Positions 26,946 through 35,545 of a stretch of 35,545 bases of DNA are shown piece after piece (position 1 is the first letter of the stretch; each line of letters opens with the position of its first letter). The position numbers and the translations under genes were made by a program. The DNA is taken from assembly GCA_040756435.1 (NCBI GenBank), contig JBFLZD010000039.1, positions 1-35,545 of the forward strand. Reading direction: 5' to 3'. The notes beneath the pieces are model-generated. The model ran no database searches and had not been told where the DNA came from. It saw only the letters and a program-made list of their open reading frames with translations. This stretch comes from Spirochaetota bacterium. Its GTDB lineage: Bacteria > Spirochaetota > UBA4802 > UB4802.

Positions 26946-29345
26946 CTATAACCACCTGGCTACAGATCCCTGTGAAGTTGTTTGTATATGTAAAATTGCA
27001 GGAAATAGCTCTTTTACATCATCAATATGTGAAATAATAAAAATTTGGCGGTACTGTTCCTGAAGTGTGTACAATGCATTAATTATTGCATTCCTACGGT
27101 CATTATCCTGGCTACCAAAAATTTCATCAAACGCCATAAAACCCACAGCTCCACTGCCACTGAAATCCCTGATAGCATTGCTGATAGCAATCCGCAAACA
27201 AAGATTAGCTAAGTCAATTTCACCGCCTGAAAATCTACTTAACGGATACCATCTACCATCATCCATTATCTGGAAGTTGAAATTATCATCCATTTCAATT
27301 ACCTGATAGCGCCCTTGCGTTAATTGATTAAATAGCATACTTGCATAATTTGCAATAACAGGTTTTGCCATCTGCAATACTGATTCCCTGAATCCATCCA
27401 TGATTTTTTCTAACCGTTGCAGTAATTCAAATTCTTGTTTAGCAGTTTCAATCTTTTTACGATTTTGTTTATCTTTTTCAAGCTCATCAACAATCTTGCC
27501 AATTGCATTTTTAATATCATTATACAATAATCTTTCTTCATTCAATTTTTTTGTTATTTTTTCTTTTTCCTGTAATACTGAATCATATTCATTTTTTATG
27601 TCATTATACAATTCTTCCGAAAAGCCCAGAGCAATAATATTTTCATTAATTTTTTTTATTTCAAGGGCTTTATCATTTTTCTGTTTTTCAAGCTGTTCAA
27701 TTCTTTGCTGTACAATAGGAATTTCCCGTATCTTTGCTTCTAAGCCAATAAACGTAGTATGGACCGCTTCCAGTTTAGTAAATTCCTCTACAATATTTGT
27801 ATACTCAAGTTCATCAAATATTACCGTACTCAATTGCTGTAACTGCGCGCTAATGTCATTGAGATTTTCTTGTTTCTTCTTTAGTTCATTACGTAATTTT
27901 TCAACATTCTTCTTTTTCTCTACTAATTGAGCTTTTTGTTGTTGCAAAGTATTTAACAGTACATCTAATTCTTTTACGTCACGTTCAGCATTTTTCAACA
28001 TGCTGTCTTTCTTTTCTGCATCACTCTTCAATTGGGCCATTTCTTTTTTTTCATACTCTTCAATTTCACAAGAAAGCTTTTCAATTGTTGCATCATAAGC
28101 TTCATGTAAGGGGCGCAAACATACAGGGCATTCAGCTTCCTTGCCAAGCTTTTTGATTTGCTCAATATGCTTTTTTCGGTCTTTAATAGCCTTTTCAATT
28201 CCTCCCATACGTTCTTTTATTTTGTACAGCTCTTCTTGCAATGATTTTACTGCTTTTTCTATGTCGCTTTTTCTGGTATCATGCTGCTTAACCATTACAT
28301 CAAGGTCATCAAGCTTTTGCAGTTCACTTTGCTCTTCTTTTATACTGTTTTCTTTATCAAGTATCTCTTGCAAAAGTTCATTGTATTGTTTCTGCAGCGC
28401 CTGCTTCTTCATATTCATTGCCCGTGCCTGTTCAAGCTGCTCTTTTTTCTTTTTATACGCATTGTACTTTTGATTCTGACTATCTAATTTTTCATATTCA
28501 GCTTTTGCATGTTCAAGCTGCTTCAGTCTTTCATGTGCTTCAGTAATATTTTGAAGGCAGTTATCAAACTGTACCTGTAGTTGTGTTTGTTTTTTAAGCA
28601 AATCATTGTGCTTCATATAAAGCTCTTGCTGCTCTTTAAATTTATTCTGCACATGTAAAAACATTTCTGACAGCAATGCATATTTTTCCTGCAATTGTTT
28701 TACTTCCTTTTCTTTGTTCAATAGCTTTTGATACTGCTCCTCCCGCGCAGATTCTTTGGCTTTTATTTCATCATCGCTTAAAAGCATGGCCTGCTGCCCT
28801 TCAATAAATCTCCTTTTATTATTTCTATCATCACGAATAATCTGTAATATGTCGTCAAGTAAGCTGAAGCCCATAATTTTTCTGATGAGTTCTCTGCGAT
28901 CAGAACCACCCGTTTCTGATATTTGTCTGAGTTCACCCTGTGCTGCAAAAACTGAGTGTGTGAACGCATCCTGGGGCATTCCTAATATATCTTCTACTGT
29001 TCTATTTACATCAGTAGCACCAGTTACTATCGCCACATCATTTTTATATAATGAAGCATACTGGTTAAGATTTTTTCCTCTAAATTCACGCACAATCCTG
29101 TACTGAGTGTTATCAATTTCAAAAAGTAACTCAATTGAAACTGTGGCTTTTTCTTCCGCAAACACCGAGAGCACATATTCTTTTGCAGTTGGCAAAACAC
29201 CATAAAGAGCACACACAATAGCATTAAAAATGGTACTTTTACCACTACCATTTTTTCCAATAATGCCAATGAGTCCTTCTTTAAACTCAATGGTACTATT
29301 TTTGTATTGTCGAAAATTTTTTAAGGTAAGTTTTTGTACAATCAT
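26946..29345 (-). CDS. sbcC: SbcC/Rad50-type exonuclease ATPase
   Basis: SMC-like ATPase subunit of the SbcCD nuclease, which opens DNA hairpins and trims broken ends. Walker A GKNGSGKST is at 30-38, a QGELRQI segment at about 136-142, long coiled coils at about 180-400 and 415-650, and the zinc hook CPVC (Cys406, Cys409) at the apex. The ABC signature FSGGE is at 705-709 and Walker B ends at Asp740-Glu741. Length 799 aa is at the short end for SbcC because the coils are short. AAGGA lies before the ATG, 3 bases after the sbcD stop. Confidence 0.95.
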   Translation of the reverse strand: MIVQKLTLKNFRQYKNSTIEFKEGLIGIIGKNGSGKSTIFNAIVCALYGVLPTAKEYVLSVFAEEKATVSIELLFEIDNTQYRIVREFRGKNLNQYASLYKNDVAIVTGATDVNRTVEDILGMPQDAFTHSVFAAQGELRQISETGGSDRRELIRKIMGFSLLDDILQIIRDDRNNKRRFIEGQQAMLLSDDEIKAKESAREEQYQKLLNKEKEVKQLQEKYALLSEMFLHVQNKFKEQQELYMKHNDLLKKQTQLQVQFDNCLQNITEAHERLKQLEHAKAEYEKLDSQNQKYNAYKKKKEQLEQARAMNMKKQALQKQYNELLQEILDKENSIKEEQSELQKLDDLDVMVKQHDTRKSDIEKAVKSLQEELYKIKERMGGIEKAIKDRKKHIEQIKKLGKEAECPVCLRPLHEAYDATIEKLSCEIEEYEKKEMAQLKSDAEKKDSMLKNAERDVKELDVLLNTLQQQKAQLVEKKKNVEKLRNELKKKQENLNDISAQLQQLSTVIFDELEYTNIVEEFTKLEAVHTTFIGLEAKIREIPIVQQRIEQLEKQKNDKALEIKKINENIIALGFSEELYNDIKNEYDSVLQEKEKITKKLNEERLLYNDIKNAIGKIVDELEKDKQNRKKIETAKQEFELLQRLEKIMDGFRESVLQMAKPVIANYASMLFNQLTQGRYQVIEMDDNFNFQIMDDGRWYPLSRFSGGEIDLANLCLRIAISNAIRDFSGSGAVGFMAFDEIFGSQDNDRRNAIINALYTLQEQYRQIFIISHIDDVKELFPAILHIQTTSQGSVARWL

Positions 29346-29348
29346 TAG

Positions 29349-30482
29349 CTATTCCTTTAAATCAGATGATTGTTGGCGGTATTTCATAAAATACTTTTTA
29401 CCCAGCGCTTCAACAGCTTCTCTTTCTTTTTCATCCTGTATTTCTTTTTTGCAATATGCTGCAAACACCTCTTCTATGGAAATATGTTCTTTAAATGATG
29501 AGCCGTGGCTATGCTGCTTTGTAAAAATTCGTTTTGGCAATACCACAAGTGCCTGTGGGAATTGCTGCACAATCCACATATTACTGACAGCAACACTCTG
29601 ATGTGCATCAATGTCATGCAGATACACACTTACAATAGCACCCGGTGTAACCTGTAAAGAAAGCTCCTGAATATTTTTTTTAATCTCTTCTACAGAATGC
29701 TCACTGCATTTTTTTATATCAAATCTCACCCAATCACGAATTGCAATTGTATTAAACGCTATATTTGTTTTAGTACCGATAGTAACTGTGACAAAGCCCT
29801 TTTGTTTGCCAGCTTCCCTATCGCTGAAACGTTCTGTTGACCCACTGTAGCAGGCATTGTTCCATTGCGGTAACATTTGAAAGTTATGCCAATGCCCCAA
29901 CGCTACGTAATCAAATTCGTTCAAAAGTGAAAAGTATTCTTCAGGAAATAACCGCTCACCATATTCATCAAGCAGATAATCTTTCCCTAACGAAGTATGC
30001 ATTAAAAGGATATTACACCCCTGTTTTGGCTCAATCTTTTTTATTTGCGTTACAAATTCAACATCTTCATGGATGTGAGGTAAACAGTGCAGATGAACTC
30101 CATCAAGTGAAAAGTACTCATACTCGCCTTTATACACCGCATAAACACCATCAATTGTCTGCAATGCCTGTAAAATGGGGCTAGTGTATATGGTCTTTGG
30201 TGTACAGTGATTCCCGGCAATGACAATAAACGGAATGCCTGCCTGCGTAATTCTTTTTATGTGACCCAACCCCTGAATGAGCGCACGATTGGAAGGTGAT
30301 GCACGGTGGAACAAGTCCCCGGTATGGACAACAAAATCAGGTTTATGCTGTATAATACTGTCAACAGCATTTGCAAATGCGTTGTATACATCAGCTTCAC
30401 GCTGGTTTATACCCTCATTATTAACTTTGTCAAAATCATTAAATCCCAAATGTGTATCCGACAGGTGGATAAATGTTGGCAT
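29349..30482 (-). CDS. sbcD: SbcD/Mre11-type nuclease subunit
   Basis: Metallophosphoesterase nuclease partner of SbcC. Metal-binding motifs in order: FIHLSDTHLG, HTGDLFH, IAGNHC, LLMHTS and ALGHWH. A C-terminal capping region of about 150 residues follows. A longer reading frame begins 19 codons upstream, but GGGAG lies 5 bases before the ATG at 30482 and the conserved MPTFIHLSDTHLG starts there, so I use it (377 aa). It is directly upstream of sbcC, forming the usual sbcDC pair. Confidence 0.95.
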   Translation of the reverse strand: MPTFIHLSDTHLGFNDFDKVNNEGINQREADVYNAFANAVDSIIQHKPDFVVHTGDLFHRASPSNRALIQGLGHIKRITQAGIPFIVIAGNHCTPKTIYTSPILQALQTIDGVYAVYKGEYEYFSLDGVHLHCLPHIHEDVEFVTQIKKIEPKQGCNILLMHTSLGKDYLLDEYGERLFPEEYFSLLNEFDYVALGHWHNFQMLPQWNNACYSGSTERFSDREAGKQKGFVTVTIGTKTNIAFNTIAIRDWVRFDIKKCSEHSVEEIKKNIQELSLQVTPGAIVSVYLHDIDAHQSVAVSNMWIVQQFPQALVVLPKRIFTKQHSHGSSFKEHISIEEVFAAYCKKEIQDEKEREAVEALGKKYFMKYRQQSSDLKE

Positions 30483-30551
30483 AACAACTCCCAATAAAAA
30501 ATATATGTATTCAAAAAGTAATTTATCAAGAAATGTCAATCATATTGAAAT

Positions 30552-30577
30552 AAAAAAGGCTGCACTACCGCAGCCTT
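30552..30577 (-). terminator. Terminator after the outer-membrane protein gene
   Basis: AAGGCTGC and GCAGCCTT form an 8-bp stem with a six-base loop. On the minus strand it is followed by TTTTTT-like sequence, 45 bases after the stop of the outer-membrane protein gene. It separates that gene from sbcDC. Confidence 0.8.
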
Positions 30578-30621
30578 AACACTGAATACTTAGTAATGTA
30601 CCAGAACCCCAATATAAAAAT

Positions 30622-31182
30622 CTACTTCAGTGACAATGGATATGTAGCCATTGCATAGAGTGTTATTGGTTGATCAAACCAGTCATCCATATCAATGGCA
30701 TCATAACGAATACCCATATCAAGAATGATTGGATCAAGCTTCATGGTATATCCAGCCTTTAGAAACAGAGTTGTAAAATCATCATCAGTTTTTACAGTAT
30801 AGGTACCAAAGAAAGGAATTGTAGTTTTAAGTTCGGTTTCTAAATGTGTCCTTCCCAAACCTGCACCACAATATATCCCATTAAAAGCTTTTTCCAACCA
30901 ATAGCGTCCACCAACACCATACTGGTAAAGAGTAAAACTATCTAAATCTGTTGAACTGTAAAGATAGTAGTAACCATCAAGTTCCAGAGAAATATTTGGA
31001 ACAACAGCATATTGCACGCTAACTGGCAAAGATAATGCATAATCAATAACATCCCCCATATCACCCATTGGGTATACTATACCCAAACCAGCTGAGAGAG
31101 CTAAATCCTGATTAGCAGCAAAGCTCATTACCGGGAAAAAACCTAATAAAACAGCACATACAACTATCAATAGCTTTTTCAT
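30622..31182 (-). CDS. Small beta-barrel outer-membrane protein
   Basis: A 186-aa exported protein. The signal peptide (MKKLLIVVCAVLLGFFPVMS) is predicted to be cut after SFA. The mature part is a run of amphipathic strands with many aromatic residues (GYYYLYS, YGVGGRYWLE, IYCGAGLGRT, LFLKAGYTM) and ends in a strand PLSLK, as expected for an eight-stranded OmpW/OmpA-like barrel. Two adjacent ATGs exist; AGGAGG is 2 bases from the first and 5 from the second, so I use the second. It is a single-gene unit with its own terminator. No clear function beyond an outer-membrane barrel. Confidence 0.75.
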   Translation of the reverse strand: MKKLLIVVCAVLLGFFPVMSFAANQDLALSAGLGIVYPMGDMGDVIDYALSLPVSVQYAVVPNISLELDGYYYLYSSTDLDSFTLYQYGVGGRYWLEKAFNGIYCGAGLGRTHLETELKTTIPFFGTYTVKTDDDFTTLFLKAGYTMKLDPIILDMGIRYDAIDMDDWFDQPITLYAMATYPLSLK

Positions 31183-31595
31183 CATTTCCTCCTAAAATTT
31201 ATAGTTTATTTTTTGGAGTCTGGTATTATTTATTTATTTTTTTATGCAAAAAAACGATTTTATATTATTGTCAATCTTTTTTTTTATTTATATCAATTTC
31301 TAATACATTTTTTCTAATATAAGATTTTATCTAAATATATAAAAATAATATTGTGATGATTGTATAAGATAATGATTAATTGAAATTCTAGAAATAACGA
31401 TAAATAATAATGACACGTCAGTTTTATTACTTTTGTTGTTTAAGAGATTTTATACAACTTTTTTTAATTGCATATAGGCATTTGACCTAATAAAAATCCT
31501 GCTGGACTGAATATTTTTGTTGATTTTTTATGGCATATATATTTACTATGATGTTGTTTGCTTACTGATTATAATTTCCTATTAATGTTATTATA
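31183..31595. other. Divergent intergenic region, very AT-rich
   Basis: About 410 bases between the outer-membrane protein gene (minus) and the HD-GYP gene (plus). It is made of long A/T runs; no reading frame or tRNA is visible. A TTGACA occurs on the minus strand near 31261-31266 without a matching -10. TATAAT at 31570-31575 could be the -10 of the HD-GYP gene, but no -35 is recognisable. The HD-GYP start has no clear Shine-Dalgarno. Confidence 0.4.
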
Positions 31596-34500
31596 ATGAA
31601 CAATGATATAGGCTTTACTGAAAACACATATCCCGTTAAATATTTACTGCAGATTGCAAATCTACATAACACTACTCATTCTGTATCAGAATATATAAAA
31701 AAATTAAAAACCATTATTTATCATCTCAAAATTCCAGTGTTTAATATTTCTTGCCTTTCCAATATAGATGGGAGTGATCATTTATTAATATTTCCTGAAT
31801 TACGCACTTTAAAAAAATTTATTCCACAAATCAATCCCAATCTCCTAAATTTTGAAAGTACCACCATAAATATTAAAAAACTTATAGCTAACCGCAGTAT
31901 ATTTAAAAAAAGCATCTTATTTTCAATTTTAAGGGGATACATAACTTTTTCTGATACAATTACCTACCCGGATACTATCGGGTATAATAAAACAATATAC
32001 ACTCTTGAACAGATAGTAAGTGATTTCTCAGGTGCAAGCAAAGATTTAGCAACAATCCTTACTTCCGATATCCAGAAACAAATTTTGGAATCACCACATT
32101 TTGGAGGAGTTGTGTCATTCCCACTGATTGCCGAAAAAGAAACTATTGGATCATTTGATATAATTTATCCAAAAGATCACATCATTTTAGATGAAAATGA
32201 ATTTTCTACTCTTGAACTTATTGCACGGTTAATTGCTAATGGGCTCAGGCAATACCGTTATCAGAATAAAATTATTATTTCAGAAACAAAATATTCATCA
32301 CTTATCAATGCCATACCCATGGCACTCTATGTAATCAACAGAGATTATACAATCATTGAAACCAATGATACCTTCAAAGAATGGTTTTCCATTGAGCATC
32401 CACTCAATAAAAAATGTTATGAAATTATAGCCCTTGGTGATAAACCATGCAGTGATTGTATTGCACTCAGAGTCATGAATCTTGGAACTCCATTTATTCG
32501 CGAACAAAAAGTTCCGTATTTTAATGATTCACGTTTTTTTAAATATATTGCCTCCCCTATAATGGCTCCATCTGGAATAGTTACTTCAGTGGTTAACATC
32601 CTTGAAGATGTTACAACCCGCATTGTTGCTGAACGTAAAATTGAGAAATTTAGCCTGGCATTAGCTGAAGAAGTAGATAAGCAAACAAAAGAATTGAAAG
32701 AAAAGCAAACAAAATTAGAGTTGGTTACAAACACGTTATATCTCATTAAACAGGCAAATACAATAAAGGAAAGCATCCATCATATAACAAAATCGTTACA
32801 TGCATTAGGAGCAAAATTAAGTATTGTGACATTACTCAGTAGCGATGTAAACACACTTCAGATTGCAGATGTCTACCCTGATAATCTTCTGCACACGCTA
32901 CAGATTGTTGCACAGGAAAATATTTTAAACTTGAAACTTAAATTTGATGAGTATGCCACTATACCTTTTTTTGCAGTTATCAAAACTGGTAAAGATATCA
33001 TTTTAAATAGTAAAGATGATTTGATAGCATTTATTAAAAAAACATTTCCAGGGATAGATGACAATAAAATAAATTTATTATTTTCACTCTTTCATGATGA
33101 AATTATTGCAATCTATCCTATAGGGACAAAACACCGTATTGAAGGCAGCATAGCGATAGCGCTTGATAAAGCATCTAATGAAGATAATAAAGATTATATC
33201 AATATATTGCTTAATGCTGCAGCCGTAGAAATCAGTCGCAAGCGTAATCAGGAAGAACTTATAAAATCAGAGCTTAAATATCGCAATTTAGTAGAAAATA
33301 CCCAGGATATAATTTTTTTATGTACGGCTGAAGGCGAAATTGTATATGGAAATTCTGTCTTTTATAAACTCCTTGATTACCCTGAATCTCGTAAACCCTC
33401 TTTTTTTGATTTTGTTGATGAAAGCGAAAAACATATATTACAGACAATTATGAAGCATTCATTAACCAGTGGTACAAATCCACAACCGTTTGAAATACAA
33501 TTATATAATCGTCTTGGAAAATATTCATGGTATGAACTGGCCATGAGTTTAGTTCCCCTGGACCATACTATTGGCATTCAGATAGTGGCCCGTGATATTG
33601 AGCGAAAAAAAAGAATGGAAGCACATATACAAAATCTTACTGAATTCCAGGAAAAAATTTTACAGAACGAAATGATAGGAATCATAACCACTGATCTAAG
33701 TGGTATAATAACAAGCTGGAATAAAGGTGCTTCAACAATTTTAGGATTTCAACCATTTGAAATACTGAATACACCTCTTAATCAATTAATATATGCTGGT
33801 GATGAAAAACAATCATTACAAAAATCTTCTACTATAAATCCAATAATTAACCAGCCGTATGCAGAAATCAAGATGCAAAAAAAATCCGGTGATTTATTAA
33901 CATCACTGTGCATGTCATCGCTTCTTCATGATGACCATGATATACCGTTTGCACACCTCTACTTTTTTATCGATATAAGCGAGAAAAAAAGACTTGAAGC
34001 AGAATCGTTAGAGCTCAATCAACGGTTACAACATGCTCAGATAGTTACTATCGTTTCGCTGGCAAAACTTGCAGAATACCGCAATAAAGAAACAGGAATG
34101 CATTTAGAACGCATTATGAGATATGTTGAAATATTGGCATATGAACTATCGCAACACCCTGAATATAAAAACTATATTACCCAGGAATATATCCAGGATA
34201 TTGTAAATTCATGCTTACTCCATGACATTGGAAAAGTTGGTGTTCCGGATCATATCCTGCTTAAACCCGGAAAACTTACAGAGTATGAATTTGAAATTAT
34301 GAAGCAACACACTATTATTGGTGCTGAAACCATAGCTGAAGCAGAACGGAAGGTTGCAGGTCGTTCATATCTCAATTTAGGTAAGGAAATTGCATGCTAT
34401 CATCATGAACGGTGGGATGGTTCAGGATATCCAAAAGGATTGAAAGGTCATGAAATTCCATTGTCCGCACGTATTGTTGCTATTGCAGATGTATATGATG

Positions 34501-34658
34501 CACTTGTTTCGGAACGGCCCTATAAACGAGCTTTTCCTCATGAAAAAGCTGTTAAATTAATTGCAGATAAAGCTGGTATATATTTTGACCCTGTGGTTGT
34601 TACAGCATTTTTAAAGAATCACAACAAATTCCTTGAAATAAAACAAACTCTATTATAA
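31596..34658 (+). CDS. GAF/PAS sensor with HD-GYP phosphodiesterase domain
   Basis: A 1020-aa soluble protein. An N-terminal GAF-like domain (about 15-220) is followed by a PAS domain (about 230-345) with Cys274, Cys285 and Cys288 in a C-x10-C-x2-C arrangement. A coiled linker, a second GAF-like domain (about 375-548) and PAS domains at about 560-670 and 685-798 follow. The C-terminal HD-GYP domain (about 815-1010) keeps HD (876-877) in LLHDIGKVGVPD and HHERWDGSGYP (936-946). The family hydrolyses cyclic di-GMP, and the metal-binding and GYP residues are kept, so activity is likely. No GGDEF partner is nearby. Confidence 0.92.
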   Translation: MNNDIGFTENTYPVKYLLQIANLHNTTHSVSEYIKKLKTIIYHLKIPVFNISCLSNIDGSDHLLIFPELRTLKKFIPQINPNLLNFESTTINIKKLIANRSIFKKSILFSILRGYITFSDTITYPDTIGYNKTIYTLEQIVSDFSGASKDLATILTSDIQKQILESPHFGGVVSFPLIAEKETIGSFDIIYPKDHIILDENEFSTLELIARLIANGLRQYRYQNKIIISETKYSSLINAIPMALYVINRDYTIIETNDTFKEWFSIEHPLNKKCYEIIALGDKPCSDCIALRVMNLGTPFIREQKVPYFNDSRFFKYIASPIMAPSGIVTSVVNILEDVTTRIVAERKIEKFSLALAEEVDKQTKELKEKQTKLELVTNTLYLIKQANTIKESIHHITKSLHALGAKLSIVTLLSSDVNTLQIADVYPDNLLHTLQIVAQENILNLKLKFDEYATIPFFAVIKTGKDIILNSKDDLIAFIKKTFPGIDDNKINLLFSLFHDEIIAIYPIGTKHRIEGSIAIALDKASNEDNKDYINILLNAAAVEISRKRNQEELIKSELKYRNLVENTQDIIFLCTAEGEIVYGNSVFYKLLDYPESRKPSFFDFVDESEKHILQTIMKHSLTSGTNPQPFEIQLYNRLGKYSWYELAMSLVPLDHTIGIQIVARDIERKKRMEAHIQNLTEFQEKILQNEMIGIITTDLSGIITSWNKGASTILGFQPFEILNTPLNQLIYAGDEKQSLQKSSTINPIINQPYAEIKMQKKSGDLLTSLCMSSLLHDDHDIPFAHLYFFIDISEKKRLEAESLELNQRLQHAQIVTIVSLAKLAEYRNKETGMHLERIMRYVEILAYELSQHPEYKNYITQEYIQDIVNSCLLHDIGKVGVPDHILLKPGKLTEYEFEIMKQHTIIGAETIAEAERKVAGRSYLNLGKEIACYHHERWDGSGYPKGLKGHEIPLSARIVAIADVYDALVSERPYKRAFPHEKAVKLIADKAGIYFDPVVVTAFLKNHNKFLEIKQTLL

Positions 34659-34667
34659 ATGAAGAAC

Positions 34668-34698
34668 ATACTCCTGCCGCTGATGGTGGTGGGAGTAT
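34668..34698. other. Hairpin after the HD-GYP gene
   Basis: An 11-bp stem with two G-T pairs (ATACTCCTGCC with GGTGGGAGTAT) begins 10 bases after the stop. No T-run follows directly, so it may only stabilise the mRNA end. Confidence 0.4.
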
Positions 34699-34720
34699 AA
34701 ATTATAAATTATATAGAATC

Positions 34721-34744
34721 AAATTTATTAATAAATTTTTTACT
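34721..34744 (+). terminator. AT-rich terminator candidate of the HD-GYP gene
   Basis: AAATTTATTAATAAATTT is a perfect palindrome followed by TTTTACTTTT on the plus strand. The stem is weak because it is all A/T, but it is in the right place for HD-GYP transcript ends. Confidence 0.35.
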
Positions 34745-34767
34745 TTTTAAAATAAACAGTAAATATA

Positions 34768-35223
34768 TTACACTTTTTTCAATTCCCCCTTTATTCCATC
34801 ATTAATATTTATTATTCCATACATCCCGCTTTGCGCTGCACCGGGATTAAACATATAAGGACTGACATTATCATTCATTGCCCTGTGGATATGCCCAAAA
34901 CAAGCAATATCACATCCCAATCGTTTTGCTTCTGACCATACTCCAGTAATATCATGATGAGCACCAAATAAATCTCCATGGGTAATAAAAAATGTATATC
35001 CATGTATATGTTCAACAACAACTGTCTGCCCATTAATACCCCGTGCTCTATCAATATTTCCACATACCGTAATAACAGTCACTCCATTTGGTATAACTAC
35101 ATGAATCAAATCATTTATACCATCACCACAATGAATCAGGTAATCAAATGATTTCTCCGATTCAATGATATTCATTATTTTCTGAATATTTCCATGTGAA
35201 TCAGACAGTACAAGGATTTTCAT
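34768..35223 (-). CDS. Calcineurin-like phosphoesterase, YfcE/MJ0936 type
   Basis: A 151-aa metallophosphoesterase. All family motifs are present: VLSDSHGN, HCGD, CGNID, THGD and GHIHR, which bind two metal ions. Size and order match the YfcE/MJ0936 group, whose members cleave simple phosphodiesters in vitro; the natural substrate is uncertain. An upstream in-frame ATG would add four residues, but GGAAAGAG before the ATG at 35223 supports the shorter form. It converges with the HD-GYP gene and stands alone. Confidence 0.88.
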   Translation of the reverse strand: MKILVLSDSHGNIQKIMNIIESEKSFDYLIHCGDGINDLIHVVIPNGVTVITVCGNIDRARGINGQTVVVEHIHGYTFFITHGDLFGAHHDITGVWSEAKRLGCDIACFGHIHRAMNDNVSPYMFNPGAAQSGMYGIININDGIKGELKKV

Positions 35224-35469
35224 AACTCTTTCCATAAAAAATACTTGCTTTATTTATCACGTAAACGTTCACAGTCTAATAATCACCACTATTGAGTGTA
35301 TGTGTTTTATATTAATATCTTTATTTCAACAATAATTTTTTACCTGAATTTACTTATGAGCTCTCCTGCGCCAAAGATATCAGGAGGATGTGCTTCATTG
35401 CTTATACAATAATTTTTGAAATAATTCATTAATTATTTCTAAATGTGGAAATTTGAACAAATTATAAAA
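35224..35469. other. Non-coding stretch before the right-edge repeat
   Basis: No convincing gene. CTCCTG (35363-35368) and CAGGAG (35381-35386) form a 6-bp stem that would hide an AGGAGG sequence. An ATG follows that AGGAGG directly and would encode only 14 residues. Otherwise AT-rich sequence without clear promoters. Confidence 0.4.
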
Positions 35470-35512
35470 TAGTGTACACCCCCGCCGCCTTCGGCGGCGG
35501 GGGTGTACACTA
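35470..35512. repeat. Perfect GC-rich hairpin at window end
   Basis: Two perfectly complementary 20-base arms (35470-35489 and 35493-35512) flank the loop TTC. The core CCCCCGCCGCC is nearly pure G/C in an otherwise AT-rich region. The arms end in GTGTACAC, itself a palindrome. The right arm runs into the 44-bp dispersed repeat. No T-run follows on either strand, so a simple terminator is unlikely. Confidence 0.85.
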
Positions 35513-35545
35513 GTATTCATTATGAAATTTTTTAAGGAATTATTA
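35502..35545 (+). repeat. 44-bp dispersed repeat, copy B (cut by window end)
   Basis: From GGTGTACA to AAGGAATTATT this matches the minus strand of 11059-11100. An ATG at 35522 opens MKFFKELL in frame to the last base, the same start that is frameshifted in copy A. The repeat, and any small peptide gene, continue outside the window. Confidence 0.7.

Overview
The window comes from an AT-rich diderm (Gram-negative type) bacterium. It carries a signal-peptide beta-barrel outer-membrane protein, Tat-exported iron-sulfur and DUF362 proteins, large PAS/GAF sensor kinases and an HD-GYP protein. Gene style and base composition would fit a spirochaete-like lineage, but nothing here fixes the phylum and I do not claim one. 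Nearly all space is coding. I see no phage, plasmid, CRISPR array, rRNA or intact insertion sequence.

Layout. (1) 231-2739, plus: PTS enzyme I and a small methyltransferase. (2) 2810-8664, minus: a protein quality-control operon tig-clpP-clpX-lon, with a good intrinsic terminator after lon and a strong extended -10 promoter overlapped by inverted repeats before tig. (3) 8948-10291, plus: a soluble GAF histidine kinase. (4) 10576-10875: tRNA genes Lys-Leu-Gly (minus) with promoter and terminator. (5) 10975-11294: repeats, namely a MITE-like element with 15-bp terminal inverted repeats beside a 44-bp dispersed sequence that recurs at the window end. (6) 11354-16323, minus: a five-sensor-domain hybrid kinase coupled to a transglutaminase-like protein, then a methyltransferase-like protein just after tRNA-Arg. 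(7) 16344-16885: tRNA-Arg and tRNA-His enclosing a tandem array of about 100-bp units, each carrying the 5' half of a tRNA. (8) 16999-20276, minus: an ABC-2 exporter pair and a very short UvrD-like helicase. (9) 20513-26722, minus: a tightly overlapping six-gene cluster (DUF3592, Tat-exported DUF362, NapH/NapG-like polyferredoxin fusion, cation efflux, Mut7-C RNase, radical SAM-TPR). (10) 26946-30482: sbcDC. (11) 30622-31182: outer-membrane protein. (12) 31596-34658, plus: GAF/PAS/HD-GYP phosphodiesterase. (13) 34768-35223: calcineurin-like phosphoesterase. (14) a perfect GC-rich hairpin and the second copy of the dispersed repeat at the right edge.

The most unusual signals are at DNA level. 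The word GCGATAGTTCCTG and close variants recur far more often than base composition predicts, in several reading frames and on both strands. The tRNA-half tandem array, and the paired dispersed repeats that may carry a small hydrophobic peptide gene (intact at the right edge, frameshifted near 11.08 kb), also deserve a second look. Among proteins, the most unusual are the NapH-NapG fusion with an internal twin-arginine segment and the SF1 helicase with essentially no 2B domain.

Several start codons were moved to fit Shine-Dalgarno sites: lon, the cation diffusion facilitator, DUF3592, sbcD, the outer-membrane protein and the phosphoesterase. All counts and alignments were done by eye.
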